DNA from: Paenibacillus pedocola
GTDB taxonomy: Bacteria; Bacillota; Bacilli; Paenibacillales; Paenibacillaceae
Length of the DNA: 64,000 nucleotides
Direction of reading: 5' to 3'
Assembly (NCBI RefSeq): GCF_031599675.1
Contig: NZ_CP134223.1
Span: 5,996,501 to 6,060,500, forward strand
The stretch's first letter is position 1, and every line of letters starts with the position of its first letter. Made by a program: the position numbers and the translations under genes. Positions 9,008 through 16,909 of the stretch are shown here, piece after piece. The notes beneath the pieces were generated by a model, which was given only the letters and a program-made list of their open reading frames with translations, was not told the DNA's origin and did no database searches.

Positions 9008-9036
9008 AGTATAGCATGGAGGTTTCGTGACGTCAT
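9008..9036 (-). promoter_or_regulatory. Distal promoter candidate of the S-layer gene with extended -10
   Basis: On the minus strand ATGACG (9031-9036), a 17-bp spacer and TATACT (9008-9013) with an upstream TGC (extended -10) form a second candidate. The 8569-9152 gap between genes therefore holds two promoters, several small dyads (for example GGTGTA/TACACC at 8850-8869) and the terminator of the next gene. Confidence 0.55.
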
Positions 9037-9111
9037 TAAGCAATATTTGTTAAGTAAATAAACAAAATTCCCCTTTTTCAAACTATCCCCCTTCCTCATC
9101 CTGGAAAATAA

Positions 9112-9135
9112 AAAAGCGCCGATCCCGGCGCTTTT
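9112..9135 (-). terminator. Terminator of the 113-residue gene
   Basis: AAAGCGCCG and CGGCGCTTT form a stem with a four-base loop, followed by TTTTTT on the minus strand. It is placed 20 bp after the upstream gene's stop. Confidence 0.9.
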
Positions 9136-9152
9136 CTTATATAACATATAAA

Positions 9153-9494
9153 CTAACGGATCTTCATCGATAGTTGAATCAATTCCTGGCGTTTCTCAGG
9201 ACTGGCATTTACATTCTCGTACATGGCATCAATCGCCTCACGGTTCTCGCGGTAGGTCTTCTCATGTTTAATTGTGGTATGGGACCACTCAATCAAGGCA
9301 TTCTCAGCGATAACAAGATCATTGTATGCATCATGGAATCCTGTAGCTTGTACAAGCTCTTCCATTACCTCTTGTGTAATCTCCTGCAACGCCCGTTTCG
9401 CGGCGATCTCTCTTTCCAAAACTTTTGCTCTATTCTCAAACAAATTCTTTGCTTTCGTGTAATCCAATTGCGCTTTTGATAAAATCGGTTTCAT
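9153..9494 (-). CDS. Small helical (coiled-coil) protein, function unknown
   Basis: I do not recognise this 113-residue protein. It has no signal peptide or membrane segment. It is rich in Lys, Glu and Ala, with heptad-like spacing across residues 5-60 (AQLDYTKAKNLFENRAKVLE, ALQEITQEVMEEL), suggesting long helices or a coiled coil. The ATG at 9494 has AAAGGTG upstream. The gene stands alone between two terminators, between the S-layer gene and a second SLH protein gene, so it has its own promoter. It may be a cytoplasmic helical-bundle protein; nothing in the sequence indicates its partner. Confidence 0.75.
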   Translation of the reverse strand: MKPILSKAQLDYTKAKNLFENRAKVLEREIAAKRALQEITQEVMEELVQATGFHDAYNDLVIAENALIEWSHTTIKHEKTYRENREAIDAMYENVNASPEKRQELIQLSMKIR

Positions 9495-9597
9495 CGATGG
9501 CTTTCACCTTTCAGAAAAAATTATTTTCTAAATTATTGTAACGTAAAACAGTGCAGATTACAAAGTTAATGTCGATGGCATATATTTTCATTAAAAA

Positions 9598-9629
9598 GAA
9601 CAGGCCCGCGAACAGTTTCGCGGACCTGT
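9598..9629 (-). terminator. Terminator of the 1314-residue SLH gene
   Basis: ACAGGTCCGCGAA pairs with TTCGCGGGCCTGT (one wobble pair) and is followed by TCTTTTT on the minus strand. It begins about 15 bp after the stop. Confidence 0.9.
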
Positions 9630-9644
9630 CGTTCTATTGTTACA

Positions 9645-12600
9645 TTAATTGAAGGTTTTCGGGAAGATGCTCGTACTCTTTTGCAAGAGTGACACAGCAA
9701 TCTTTCCGGCTTCCGCTCTAGTCAGCTTGCCCTTCGGATTGAAATTATATACCGGTTTAGTTTGGCCCGTAATTGTCACTGCACTGCCTGTCATGATTTT
9801 GGCTTTAGACACTGCATCTATGGCTGGTCTGGAGTAAAAGTCCATACTTCCCGAATCCACAAACGACTTGGTAAGAGTGGTCAGAAGCTTGTCATCGTTG
9901 AGCGCCATTTTAAGCTTCAGGGCTCTTGCAATCATCACGGCCGCCTGTTCTCTTGTTAACGGCTGATCCGGGCCGAAGAACCCATCGCTTAAGCCTGTTA
10001 TGATACCTGCTCTTGCAGCGGTCTCAATATGTTTGAAGTCCCATGTTGTCGAAACTGCCTCCGGCACAATATCAAAGAAGGTTTGCTGACTATTATTGTA
10101 GCTTAAAGGGATATTCAGCCCTTTTACCAGCAGAGTAGCAAATTCACCACGTGTAGTCGTATCATCGGCTCCAAATTGATCGAACCTAAGATTTTTCATA
10201 ATTCCCTTGGAGTACAATCCGTTAAGGATATTTCTTGCCCATGGGTGATTCGTGATGTCTGTATATCCACGGCGGAGCTTCATTACTGTGTAATACCCAA
10301 ATTGATCAAAAGCTACAGTAATAGTATGTTTCTTCGTATCGACCTCGCCGCCAATGTTCTCCCATTGTCCTGAGTCCGTATACCGGTACACTGTTATCGT
10401 TGATCCAACTTCATCCACAATATTGGGACTAAACGTAAGGGTCAGTTTTCCACGCTGTGAAGGAACAATTTTGCGTTCGGCTTCAATTTGTGTGAAATTA
10501 CCTTCTACCGAGTATGGTGCAATACCATTCGTAGCCGGTTTATAAAGTGCAGTGCCCTTAGTTCCTTTTTCCCCAAGACCCCCGCTGATCCAGTAAATGT
10601 CGGATACACGTGAGAAGTTATTGGTTTCTACTGTAGAGTTAAACCGCAATACCAAATCAGAAGGAATTAGCAATGTGCTTTGACCTCCTGGTGTGCGGGC
10701 ATCTGCATCTACGTTGATCGTGTTGCCATAATCGTTTTTACGTTCAACAACACCATCTACCGGATCTGCAATCCCGAATAGCAGCTTGGTATCAGGATAG
10801 TACTTTGCCGCGCCGGAACTAGTGTTGCCTTTCATTAGAGTACCCTTTGGAAACGAAAGCTCGAGTCCTTTGTTAAACACACTATATTTAGCCGCAACCT
10901 TTTCAGCCATGAATTGCGTGTCCACTTGAACGGCACTTGCGTAATAGACGGTGATTGTATCATTTATGGTTGCCGAAGCACGAACAATCTGGATTTTTAT
11001 TGTAGTTGCTTTATCTGGTTTCAAACCTACATAATCCAGCGTAAATCTGTTCGGCAAATCTGTACGTGGCACAGCTTCATACTTATCAATTAAAACCTTT
11101 GTTGCCCCTTCAGCTTCAATATCAAAACGGACAAAGTTCTTATTGACAACAATCTGTTTCCCAACCGTTTCTACTGGAGATAAGATGCGGTATGGAGAGA
11201 CTTCACGCTCTACCTCCAAACGTTGATTCGTGCGAGCACCGGTTTCATTGATTAATTCCAGATTGTATACAATACTTCCCGCGGTTTCCGCCGGAATATC
11301 CATGATCCGCAGAATGAAATCTGTGCTGCTGCCCACAAAATCATAGTAGTAGGTCTTTCCTCTGTAAGTGAACTGCGTTGGCCCTGCTTTGGCAGAGGTT
11401 GTACCCAGAATCGTATTATCCAGGGAAAGGAACAGTTCAGACCCTTGGTACAGGTTAAGCTTATTCGCTGCTCCCCCTCTGAGTACCAAATCGTAGCTGG
11501 TTTGGCTGGTGACATACTTTTCGTCCTTATAGATGAACTCAGAAGTCAATCCAAGGATATCGTTAAGCTCTTTATCCGTATAGTCCTTAATATTCGTATG
11601 GCTAAGCGCAGCTCTGCCTTTAGGCAGCTTGGGATGGAATTGTGACAGGTTGGATACATTGGTATCTACAATATAGATTTTCAGTTCCTTGCGTATTTCC
11701 CTCTTGTTACCCACATTGTCCATGGAGGTCCCGGTGAATACAATTTTATTCTCTCCATATACGAGGGGGCCCGAAGCAGAAATATTCAATACAAATGAGA
11801 ATTTCGGGTCAGTCGTCGGATTAAATTTATCAGTAGGCTGTAGTGCTGGATTCAGTTTATCATTTGAAGTTCCGTTAACGAAAAATTGGGCATTGCTGAT
11901 ATTCTCGAACCCGATATATTCACCTGATACTAACATAGTATTTGCAGCACTAGCTGAACTAAATGTGTAGGTCTGGCCATCATTTAAGTTAGCTACATAA
12001 ATATAGTTCTTAGAGACATAAGCAATGTCTGCATTATAGAAGGATTGTGAGCCTGAAAATTGAAATTTCACCTTCTGTTGTCCGTTGGAGAAGCCAACAA
12101 CTTTATAGACAGCCTCATTGGAACCGAGGTTGTCAAGGTTAGTTTGTAGCTCTAGCTTCAGCGATGCACCCAAAGGGAGGTAAGAACCCAATAAAGTTGA
12201 GGGTGCCGTGCTTGATTTCACCATAATGAAAAAGTCAGGCGTTTCAACTTCAGCACCGTTTAAAGGAAGCTTAGATAATGTTTTAGCGTCAATTCTACCT
12301 GTAGAAACTTCTTTATAACCTGAAAGGTAGTACATATCCGTAATGACGTTTTCACCCGCCAAGAACTTATAGGTTTCTTTGACCGATGTTGTATAAGTCC
12401 CGTATTTAATACCGACGATTACATTGGAAGTCCCCGCAGTAAGCGCGAATGGATTGGTAGTCTGGAATGTGATTAGGCGATATTGGGGCGTTACGCCATC
12501 CGGAGCCGGGATGATGATTTCTTTTTGTGCGGTTGTACCGGGCGTTGTACTAAATGTACCGTCTGAGTTAATCGTATAGGACTCCAGTACATCGATTGGA

Positions 12601-13589
12601 ACGACCACATCGTTAATTTTAACTTCATGATCCGCTTCAAATGACTTGGTGCTGGCGTTATAAGGCAATAGTACCTGTCCCATAATCTTGGCTGTGGTAT
12701 CTTTAGCTGTTAGGGTAGGGATATTATCCAAAATACTATAAGCTTTGTATACGGGTGTTGTCAGCGTTGAATCACCGTGGGTAATTTGCAGATCGGTAAA
12801 TGGCTTGTTGGTGTCAAAGTAATACACCGAACGTTTGATTGAAATGGAGTCGGCTGCATTCTGCACTACAATGTCCAGCGTATTTTCCCCAGACTTCAAA
12901 GTTAGAGCCGGTGTGAAAAAGGTTCCATCCTCAAGAAGCGAGGTTTGTAGTGAAGAGCCGCCGTTAAGGGACACGCCTACCTTGGTAGCATTCGTAACAT
13001 TACCTTGGAGCGTGATCTGCTGGTTAGGTACAACAACCTTTGTACCTTCATTTAAATTAATGGCAGTGGGTCCACCACCAAGTACTTGAAGAGACGAAAT
13101 GTAAGGGACCTTGTCGTAAAGTACATAAAACGATTCGGAGCGTTGTAAGGAGCCTTGCATCCCTGAGAAAGTAACTTTATTATATCCTGCAAAGAGGGTT
13201 AGGCCACTTGCAATAAACCGGTTATCCGGGTTTACTATGTCCGTAGTTACCGCTCCAGTAGTAGTATGGGTATCATCTGTAACCCATTTCCCCCCACTCT
13301 GCGTCATCTGTTGCACAGTGACCTTCATAGTGGAAGCAGTTACCTGTGCATAGGTACCCGTTATGGAGAAGTTGGGAGCACTTGTCTTATATACAGTATT
13401 TCTTGTGATTGCTGTTGCACCAGTGACCGCTGTTTGGTCAAGACTTGCTGTATTCCGCAGCGTGAGATCATCCGGACTGAAGTAGGTCGTGGTTGCTGCC
13501 GCTGCTTGCGGCGTGTATTTACCAGGAAACATGGAAACGATCAGAGCCGCCAGCAGCAGCCAAACGAATGCTCTCTTAAAGCGTAACAT
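9645..13589 (-). CDS. Very large S-layer-homology surface protein with C-terminal SLH modules
   Basis: This is an exported wall-associated protein of 1314 residues. It has a signal peptide (FVWLLLAALIVSMFPG, cut after AAAA near residue 34). A long beta-rich region with Ig-like repeats (GENTLDIVVQNAADS, YNKVTFSGMQGSL) follows to about residue 1120, then three SLH modules in the last 190 residues. The SLH key tetrapeptides are TRGE, TREQ and TRAE, so the third is canonical. The ATG at 13589 has AAAGGAGAG upstream. The modules should bind the pyruvylated polymer made by the csaB cluster that starts 170 bp away. It could be an S-layer-associated adhesin or enzyme scaffold; no catalytic motif was seen. 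I see no clear promoter in the short upstream gap. Confidence 0.9.
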   Translation of the reverse strand: MLRFKRAFVWLLLAALIVSMFPGKYTPQAAAATTTYFSPDDLTLRNTASLDQTAVTGATAITRNTVYKTSAPNFSITGTYAQVTASTMKVTVQQMTQSGGKWVTDDTHTTTGAVTTDIVNPDNRFIASGLTLFAGYNKVTFSGMQGSLQRSESFYVLYDKVPYISSLQVLGGGPTAINLNEGTKVVVPNQQITLQGNVTNATKVGVSLNGGSSLQTSLLEDGTFFTPALTLKSGENTLDIVVQNAADSISIKRSVYYFDTNKPFTDLQITHGDSTLTTPVYKAYSILDNIPTLTAKDTTAKIMGQVLLPYNASTKSFEADHEVKINDVVVPIDVLESYTINSDGTFSTTPGTTAQKEIIIPAPDGVTPQYRLITFQTTNPFALTAGTSNVIVGIKYGTYTTSVKETYKFLAGENVITDMYYLSGYKEVSTGRIDAKTLSKLPLNGAEVETPDFFIMVKSSTAPSTLLGSYLPLGASLKLELQTNLDNLGSNEAVYKVVGFSNGQQKVKFQFSGSQSFYNADIAYVSKNYIYVANLNDGQTYTFSSASAANTMLVSGEYIGFENISNAQFFVNGTSNDKLNPALQPTDKFNPTTDPKFSFVLNISASGPLVYGENKIVFTGTSMDNVGNKREIRKELKIYIVDTNVSNLSQFHPKLPKGRAALSHTNIKDYTDKELNDILGLTSEFIYKDEKYVTSQTSYDLVLRGGAANKLNLYQGSELFLSLDNTILGTTSAKAGPTQFTYRGKTYYYDFVGSSTDFILRIMDIPAETAGSIVYNLELINETGARTNQRLEVEREVSPYRILSPVETVGKQIVVNKNFVRFDIEAEGATKVLIDKYEAVPRTDLPNRFTLDYVGLKPDKATTIKIQIVRASATINDTITVYYASAVQVDTQFMAEKVAAKYSVFNKGLELSFPKGTLMKGNTSSGAAKYYPDTKLLFGIADPVDGVVERKNDYGNTINVDADARTPGGQSTLLIPSDLVLRFNSTVETNNFSRVSDIYWISGGLGEKGTKGTALYKPATNGIAPYSVEGNFTQIEAERKIVPSQRGKLTLTFSPNIVDEVGSTITVYRYTDSGQWENIGGEVDTKKHTITVAFDQFGYYTVMKLRRGYTDITNHPWARNILNGLYSKGIMKNLRFDQFGADDTTTRGEFATLLVKGLNIPLSYNNSQQTFFDIVPEAVSTTWDFKHIETAARAGIITGLSDGFFGPDQPLTREQAAVMIARALKLKMALNDDKLLTTLTKSFVDSGSMDFYSRPAIDAVSKAKIMTGSAVTITGQTKPVYNFNPKGKLTRAEAGKIAVSLLQKSTSIFPKTFN

Positions 13590-13677
13590 GTGTTATATCT
13601 CTCCTTTGAGTATATGTTCTCGATATTCTTCACTTTGTTCTTTATCGGTCATAGCGGCAATTTTTTTTAGGAATACA

Positions 13678-13710
13678 ATAAAAAAGCTCATCCTAAAAAG
13701 GATGAGCTTT
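13678..13710 (-). terminator. Terminator of tagO
   Basis: AAAGCTCATCC and GGATGAGCTTT form an 11-bp stem followed by a T-run on the minus strand. It ends the polymer-synthesis gene group. Confidence 0.92.
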
Positions 13711-13754
13711 GTAAATTAAAGGAATATAATAGCATATCACAGTGTTTAGCGCTT

Positions 13755-14882
13755 TTATGACTTGGATCCGCGCTCCGGACTAACCTTCATTCGCATTCTT
13801 AGCAGAAAGTCAATTAAAGGCCGTTTGGTCTTACTGATGACGCCGGTAATTTCAGCACCAATCTGCAGGAAGAACAGCATAACGCAGATGACTACGAAGG
13901 TTACCCAGTTCGCTTCATAGAGTGAAGCGGACGTTTGAATAACAGCCAGTACTCCGAAGAAAGCAGCAATGCCATAAATGATGAGAACCGTTTGACGATG
14001 ACTGAACCCAAGTTCACGCAGGCAGTGATGCAGATGCCCTTTGTCAGGTGCAAAGATAGGTTTCTTCTGCAGCTTGCGGCGGACAATGGCGAAGAATGTA
14101 TCCGATAAAGGAACTCCAATGATCAGGAGTGGAGTAATAAAGGACACGACCGCAATTTGTTTAAATCCTAGCAGCGCCAAGAGTGCCAGACAGAAGCCTA
14201 AGAACAGTGAGCCTGTATCGCCCATGAAGATTTTTGCCGGGTGAAAGTTGAAGAACAGAAAACCCAGTATACTGCCAAGCAACAGCAGGCACAGGAGTGC
14301 AACCATCGTATTGCCCATCAAAAATGCCATAACAGCGATTGTTGCAATTGCAATTCCGGATACACCGGCAGCAAGCCCGTCCAACCCGTCGATCAGGTTA
14401 ACGGCATTAGTGACACCGACAATCCAGAAGATCGTCAGCGGAACAGCGATCCAGCTCTCCAGTGAGGAATACGTATTGTTAAAAGGAATATTCACGAAAT
14501 CAACAGTAATGCCAAACCCGAAAACTACGATGCAGGCTGCGGCAATTTGGCCCAGCAGCTTCACTTTTGCTGAAAGCTCGAACCGGTCATCAAATCCCCC
14601 GATAAGAACGATCAGTCCGCCGCCGCACAGCAGCGCTTTGATGAAGTTAGCCTCCCGCGGAGTAAAATCGTAAGGAATAATTGGCAATACGGCAAGCAGG
14701 CCTAACACAAACGCCAGAAATATACCTAGCCCACCAAGGCGGGGCATTATCTTCGTATGCACCTTACGGGCATTCGGCACATCTGTAGCACCAATCTTAA
14801 TAGCGAATTTCTTCACCAGTGGCGTCAACAGGAGCGCAAGTCCCATGCACACAACAAATCCGGCGATGTATATAATTAACAT
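13755..14882 (-). CDS. tagO: Undecaprenyl-phosphate N-acetylglucosaminyl 1-phosphate transferase (MraY/WecA/TagO family)
   Basis: This integral membrane enzyme starts wall polymer synthesis by moving GlcNAc-1-phosphate from UDP-GlcNAc to undecaprenyl phosphate. The 375-residue product has about ten hydrophobic helices and the family motifs NAVNLIDGLDGLAAG (the Asp-rich loop), FMGDTGSLFLG (catalytic Asp) and the cytoplasmic HLHHCLRELG histidine motif of polyprenyl-phosphate GlcNAc-1-P transferases. The ATG at 14882 has GGGGGT upstream. It lies downstream of tagA-like and csaB genes, consistent with synthesis of the secondary cell-wall polymer that anchors SLH proteins. The exact sugar substrate is inferred from the family. 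Confidence 0.9.
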   Translation of the reverse strand: MLIIYIAGFVVCMGLALLLTPLVKKFAIKIGATDVPNARKVHTKIMPRLGGLGIFLAFVLGLLAVLPIIPYDFTPREANFIKALLCGGGLIVLIGGFDDRFELSAKVKLLGQIAAACIVVFGFGITVDFVNIPFNNTYSSLESWIAVPLTIFWIVGVTNAVNLIDGLDGLAAGVSGIAIATIAVMAFLMGNTMVALLCLLLLGSILGFLFFNFHPAKIFMGDTGSLFLGFCLALLALLGFKQIAVVSFITPLLIIGVPLSDTFFAIVRRKLQKKPIFAPDKGHLHHCLRELGFSHRQTVLIIYGIAAFFGVLAVIQTSASLYEANWVTFVVICVMLFFLQIGAEITGVISKTKRPLIDFLLRMRMKVSPERGSKS

Positions 14883-14995
14883 TTGAAAAGTCGACCCCCA
14901 TTTCTCTACCGCATTGAATTATACGCTGAACTAAAAGTAAATTCCAATTCCGTTTTTAGGCTGTTGTTCGGATTTTTCCGGTAAATTCACGCTTT

Positions 14996-15754
14996 TCACT
15001 GAACTTTTGTCACTTTATCTTTCTCACGCACCACTTTTACTGCGAATTTCGGCAGCGCAAGCATTCTTTTGTATCGGGTCGGCTCTTTGAGAAGCCGATA
15101 TAACCACTCTGCCCGGAGTTTCTGGAAAGCTTTAGGAGCCCGTTTGCTTTTGCCTGAGATCACATCAAAGCTCCCGCCCACCCCCATCATCACAGGAATA
15201 TTCAGCCGGGACTTGTACTTGGCTATCCACGGTTCCTGGCTGTCTGCACCTCTGGCGACAAAAAGCAGGTCTGGCTGAGAGCGGGTAATATCCGCAATAA
15301 TCTCCTCGTCTGCTTCCGGTCCAAAGTAACCATCCCGGTAGCCGGATATTACGATACGCGGATATTGAGTTTGTAACCTTGAAGCGGTCTCGCGAATCAC
15401 ATCCGGTGCAGAACCGAGAAGATAGACCCTCCAGTTATAGATTTCGCCTTGGCGCAGCAATTCATGTAAAAGATCAAATCCTGCTACACGCTCAGCCACA
15501 GGCTCTTTGCAATATTCCGCTGCCCAGACAACACCCGTTCCGTCTGGGACGACCAGTTCTGCTGACTTCATAATCTCCATATAGGCCGGATTATCCAGTG
15601 CAGTCATAACCATGATGGGATTGGCCGTAATCACCTGATGCGGCTCCCGGTTACGTACAGCCTCGGTCAAATAGGAAACCGTAGCTTTCATGTCGACTTT
15701 GGATACCCTTATACCAAAAATTGGAACAGTGGGCAAAACACTATCTGCTTTCAC
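14996..15754 (-). CDS. WecG/TagA/CpsF family glycosyltransferase
   Basis: Family members add N-acetylmannosamine (TagA) or a related sugar to the GlcNAc-diphospho-undecaprenol made by TagO. The 252-residue protein carries ITANPIMVMTALDNP, the catalytic-region motif VVPDGTGVVWA, and the late motif SQEPWIAKYKSRL with GVGGSFDVISGK. The usual LGxPxQE-W sequence reads ARGADSQEPW here, keeping the Gln-Glu and Trp. A GTG at 15754 is preferred because AGGA sits 9 nt upstream; the TTG at 15760 is too close to it. The csaB stop lies immediately upstream, so the two are coupled. A role in the SLH-binding polymer is inferred from the neighbours. The MnaA-type epimerase at 37150 could supply UDP-ManNAc. 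Confidence 0.87.
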   Translation of the reverse strand: MKADSVLPTVPIFGIRVSKVDMKATVSYLTEAVRNREPHQVITANPIMVMTALDNPAYMEIMKSAELVVPDGTGVVWAAEYCKEPVAERVAGFDLLHELLRQGEIYNWRVYLLGSAPDVIRETASRLQTQYPRIVISGYRDGYFGPEADEEIIADITRSQPDLLFVARGADSQEPWIAKYKSRLNIPVMMGVGGSFDVISGKSKRAPKAFQKLRAEWLYRLLKEPTRYKRMLALPKFAVKVVREKDKVTKVQ

Positions 15755-15760
15755 GTTCAA

Positions 15761-16909
15761 TCATCCTTTACGGCGGAAATATTCGGTAATCTGCCGGGCC
15801 GGAGCCTCGGCTGCTTCAACTAAGGCTGCGATTAACGGCTCCCGCTCCCGTTTCCATGCTTCTTGTTTTTCTAAAAGATGCAGAATTTCAGCCGCAACCA
15901 TGCTGCCTTCCAGTGTTTGGGTCGATCCTACCGGCGTGCAGCGGATTCGCTCCAGGAAATGGTCAATCTTGGGGTCGTAGGAGATACCCATTAGAGGCAC
16001 ACGTCTGCCGGCAGCGTAGATCAGGCTGTGCAGGCGCATACCGATCAGAGCGTCACACTCCGCAACCTCACGCAGCATCTGCTGGGGATGAAGCGCATCC
16101 TCACACAGACTAACTGCTCCTCCAAGCGCTGCTATCTTCTTCTCCAGCTTCTGTATCACATATCTTGAGGCTTCATTGTCTAGCGGATGGTGAAAAGGCA
16201 GGAACCGCAAGTGAAGCGGCGCTTCGGCACAGGCTTGAACCAGCCCTTCAGCGATCGCATCCAGCTCCCGCCGCGATTCCTCCCAATACCGCACTGATAC
16301 GCCTACAGTATTCAGTGCAGAAGCTGAGTGATTAGGAGATTGAGGATCCAGGGCTAGCGTCCCGGGTGCCCCTGGAAGCTCCAGACCCATAACAGGGTCG
16401 GGAACAACCTCAATCTTACTCCCGTCAAGTCCCATACTTTCCAGCAGCAGACGGGACTTCTCGTCCCGTACAGACACATAGACACATTTGCGGAATACGG
16501 ATTTGATCAAAGGATGGAACAGCTTCCGGTTCACCGGGCCGATGCCTTGGGCATAAATAAAGGTCGGCTTACCCAGCCACTGGGCCAGTTTGACTATGCC
16601 CAGGTAATAAGGAATGGTTTTGCTGCTTGTTACATCCTGCAGCAGACTACCTCCTCCGCTGATCAGTCCGTCACTTTCCGATATAGCACGCCGGACCTCG
16701 CCCAGCTTCATCCGGTGGACAGATTTCACCCCATACGTGGCGGTCGTCCATTCCGGATCTATGGATAACACAATAGGTTCAATAGTGATGCCGGCAGCCT
16801 GAGACTGCTTCTGCAAGGCGTTTAGAATAGACTGCAGTACCGCCTCGTCCCCGCTGTTACGGAAACCGTAGTAGCCGGATATGATTATTTTCTGAGCAGT
16901 GGCGACCAT
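15761..16909 (-). CDS. csaB: Polysaccharide pyruvyl transferase
   Basis: It transfers pyruvate from phosphoenolpyruvate to the secondary cell-wall polymer. The resulting ketal is the ligand of SLH modules, so the gene is functionally tied to the S-layer genes to its left. The 382-residue product has the family N-terminus IIISGYYGFRNSGDEAVLQS, the GGGSLLQD motif, FIYAQGIGPV, and the late GMRLHSLIYAAG with GISYDPK. The ATG at 16909 is chosen over the one at 16939, which has no ribosome site; the gene then overlaps the upstream one by 25 bp. The overlap and same direction imply an operon with DUF5693, tagA-like and possibly tagO. Confidence 0.95.
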   Translation of the reverse strand: MVATAQKIIISGYYGFRNSGDEAVLQSILNALQKQSQAAGITIEPIVLSIDPEWTTATYGVKSVHRMKLGEVRRAISESDGLISGGGSLLQDVTSSKTIPYYLGIVKLAQWLGKPTFIYAQGIGPVNRKLFHPLIKSVFRKCVYVSVRDEKSRLLLESMGLDGSKIEVVPDPVMGLELPGAPGTLALDPQSPNHSASALNTVGVSVRYWEESRRELDAIAEGLVQACAEAPLHLRFLPFHHPLDNEASRYVIQKLEKKIAALGGAVSLCEDALHPQQMLREVAECDALIGMRLHSLIYAAGRRVPLMGISYDPKIDHFLERIRCTPVGSTQTLEGSMVAAEILHLLEKQEAWKREREPLIAALVEAAEAPARQITEYFRRKG

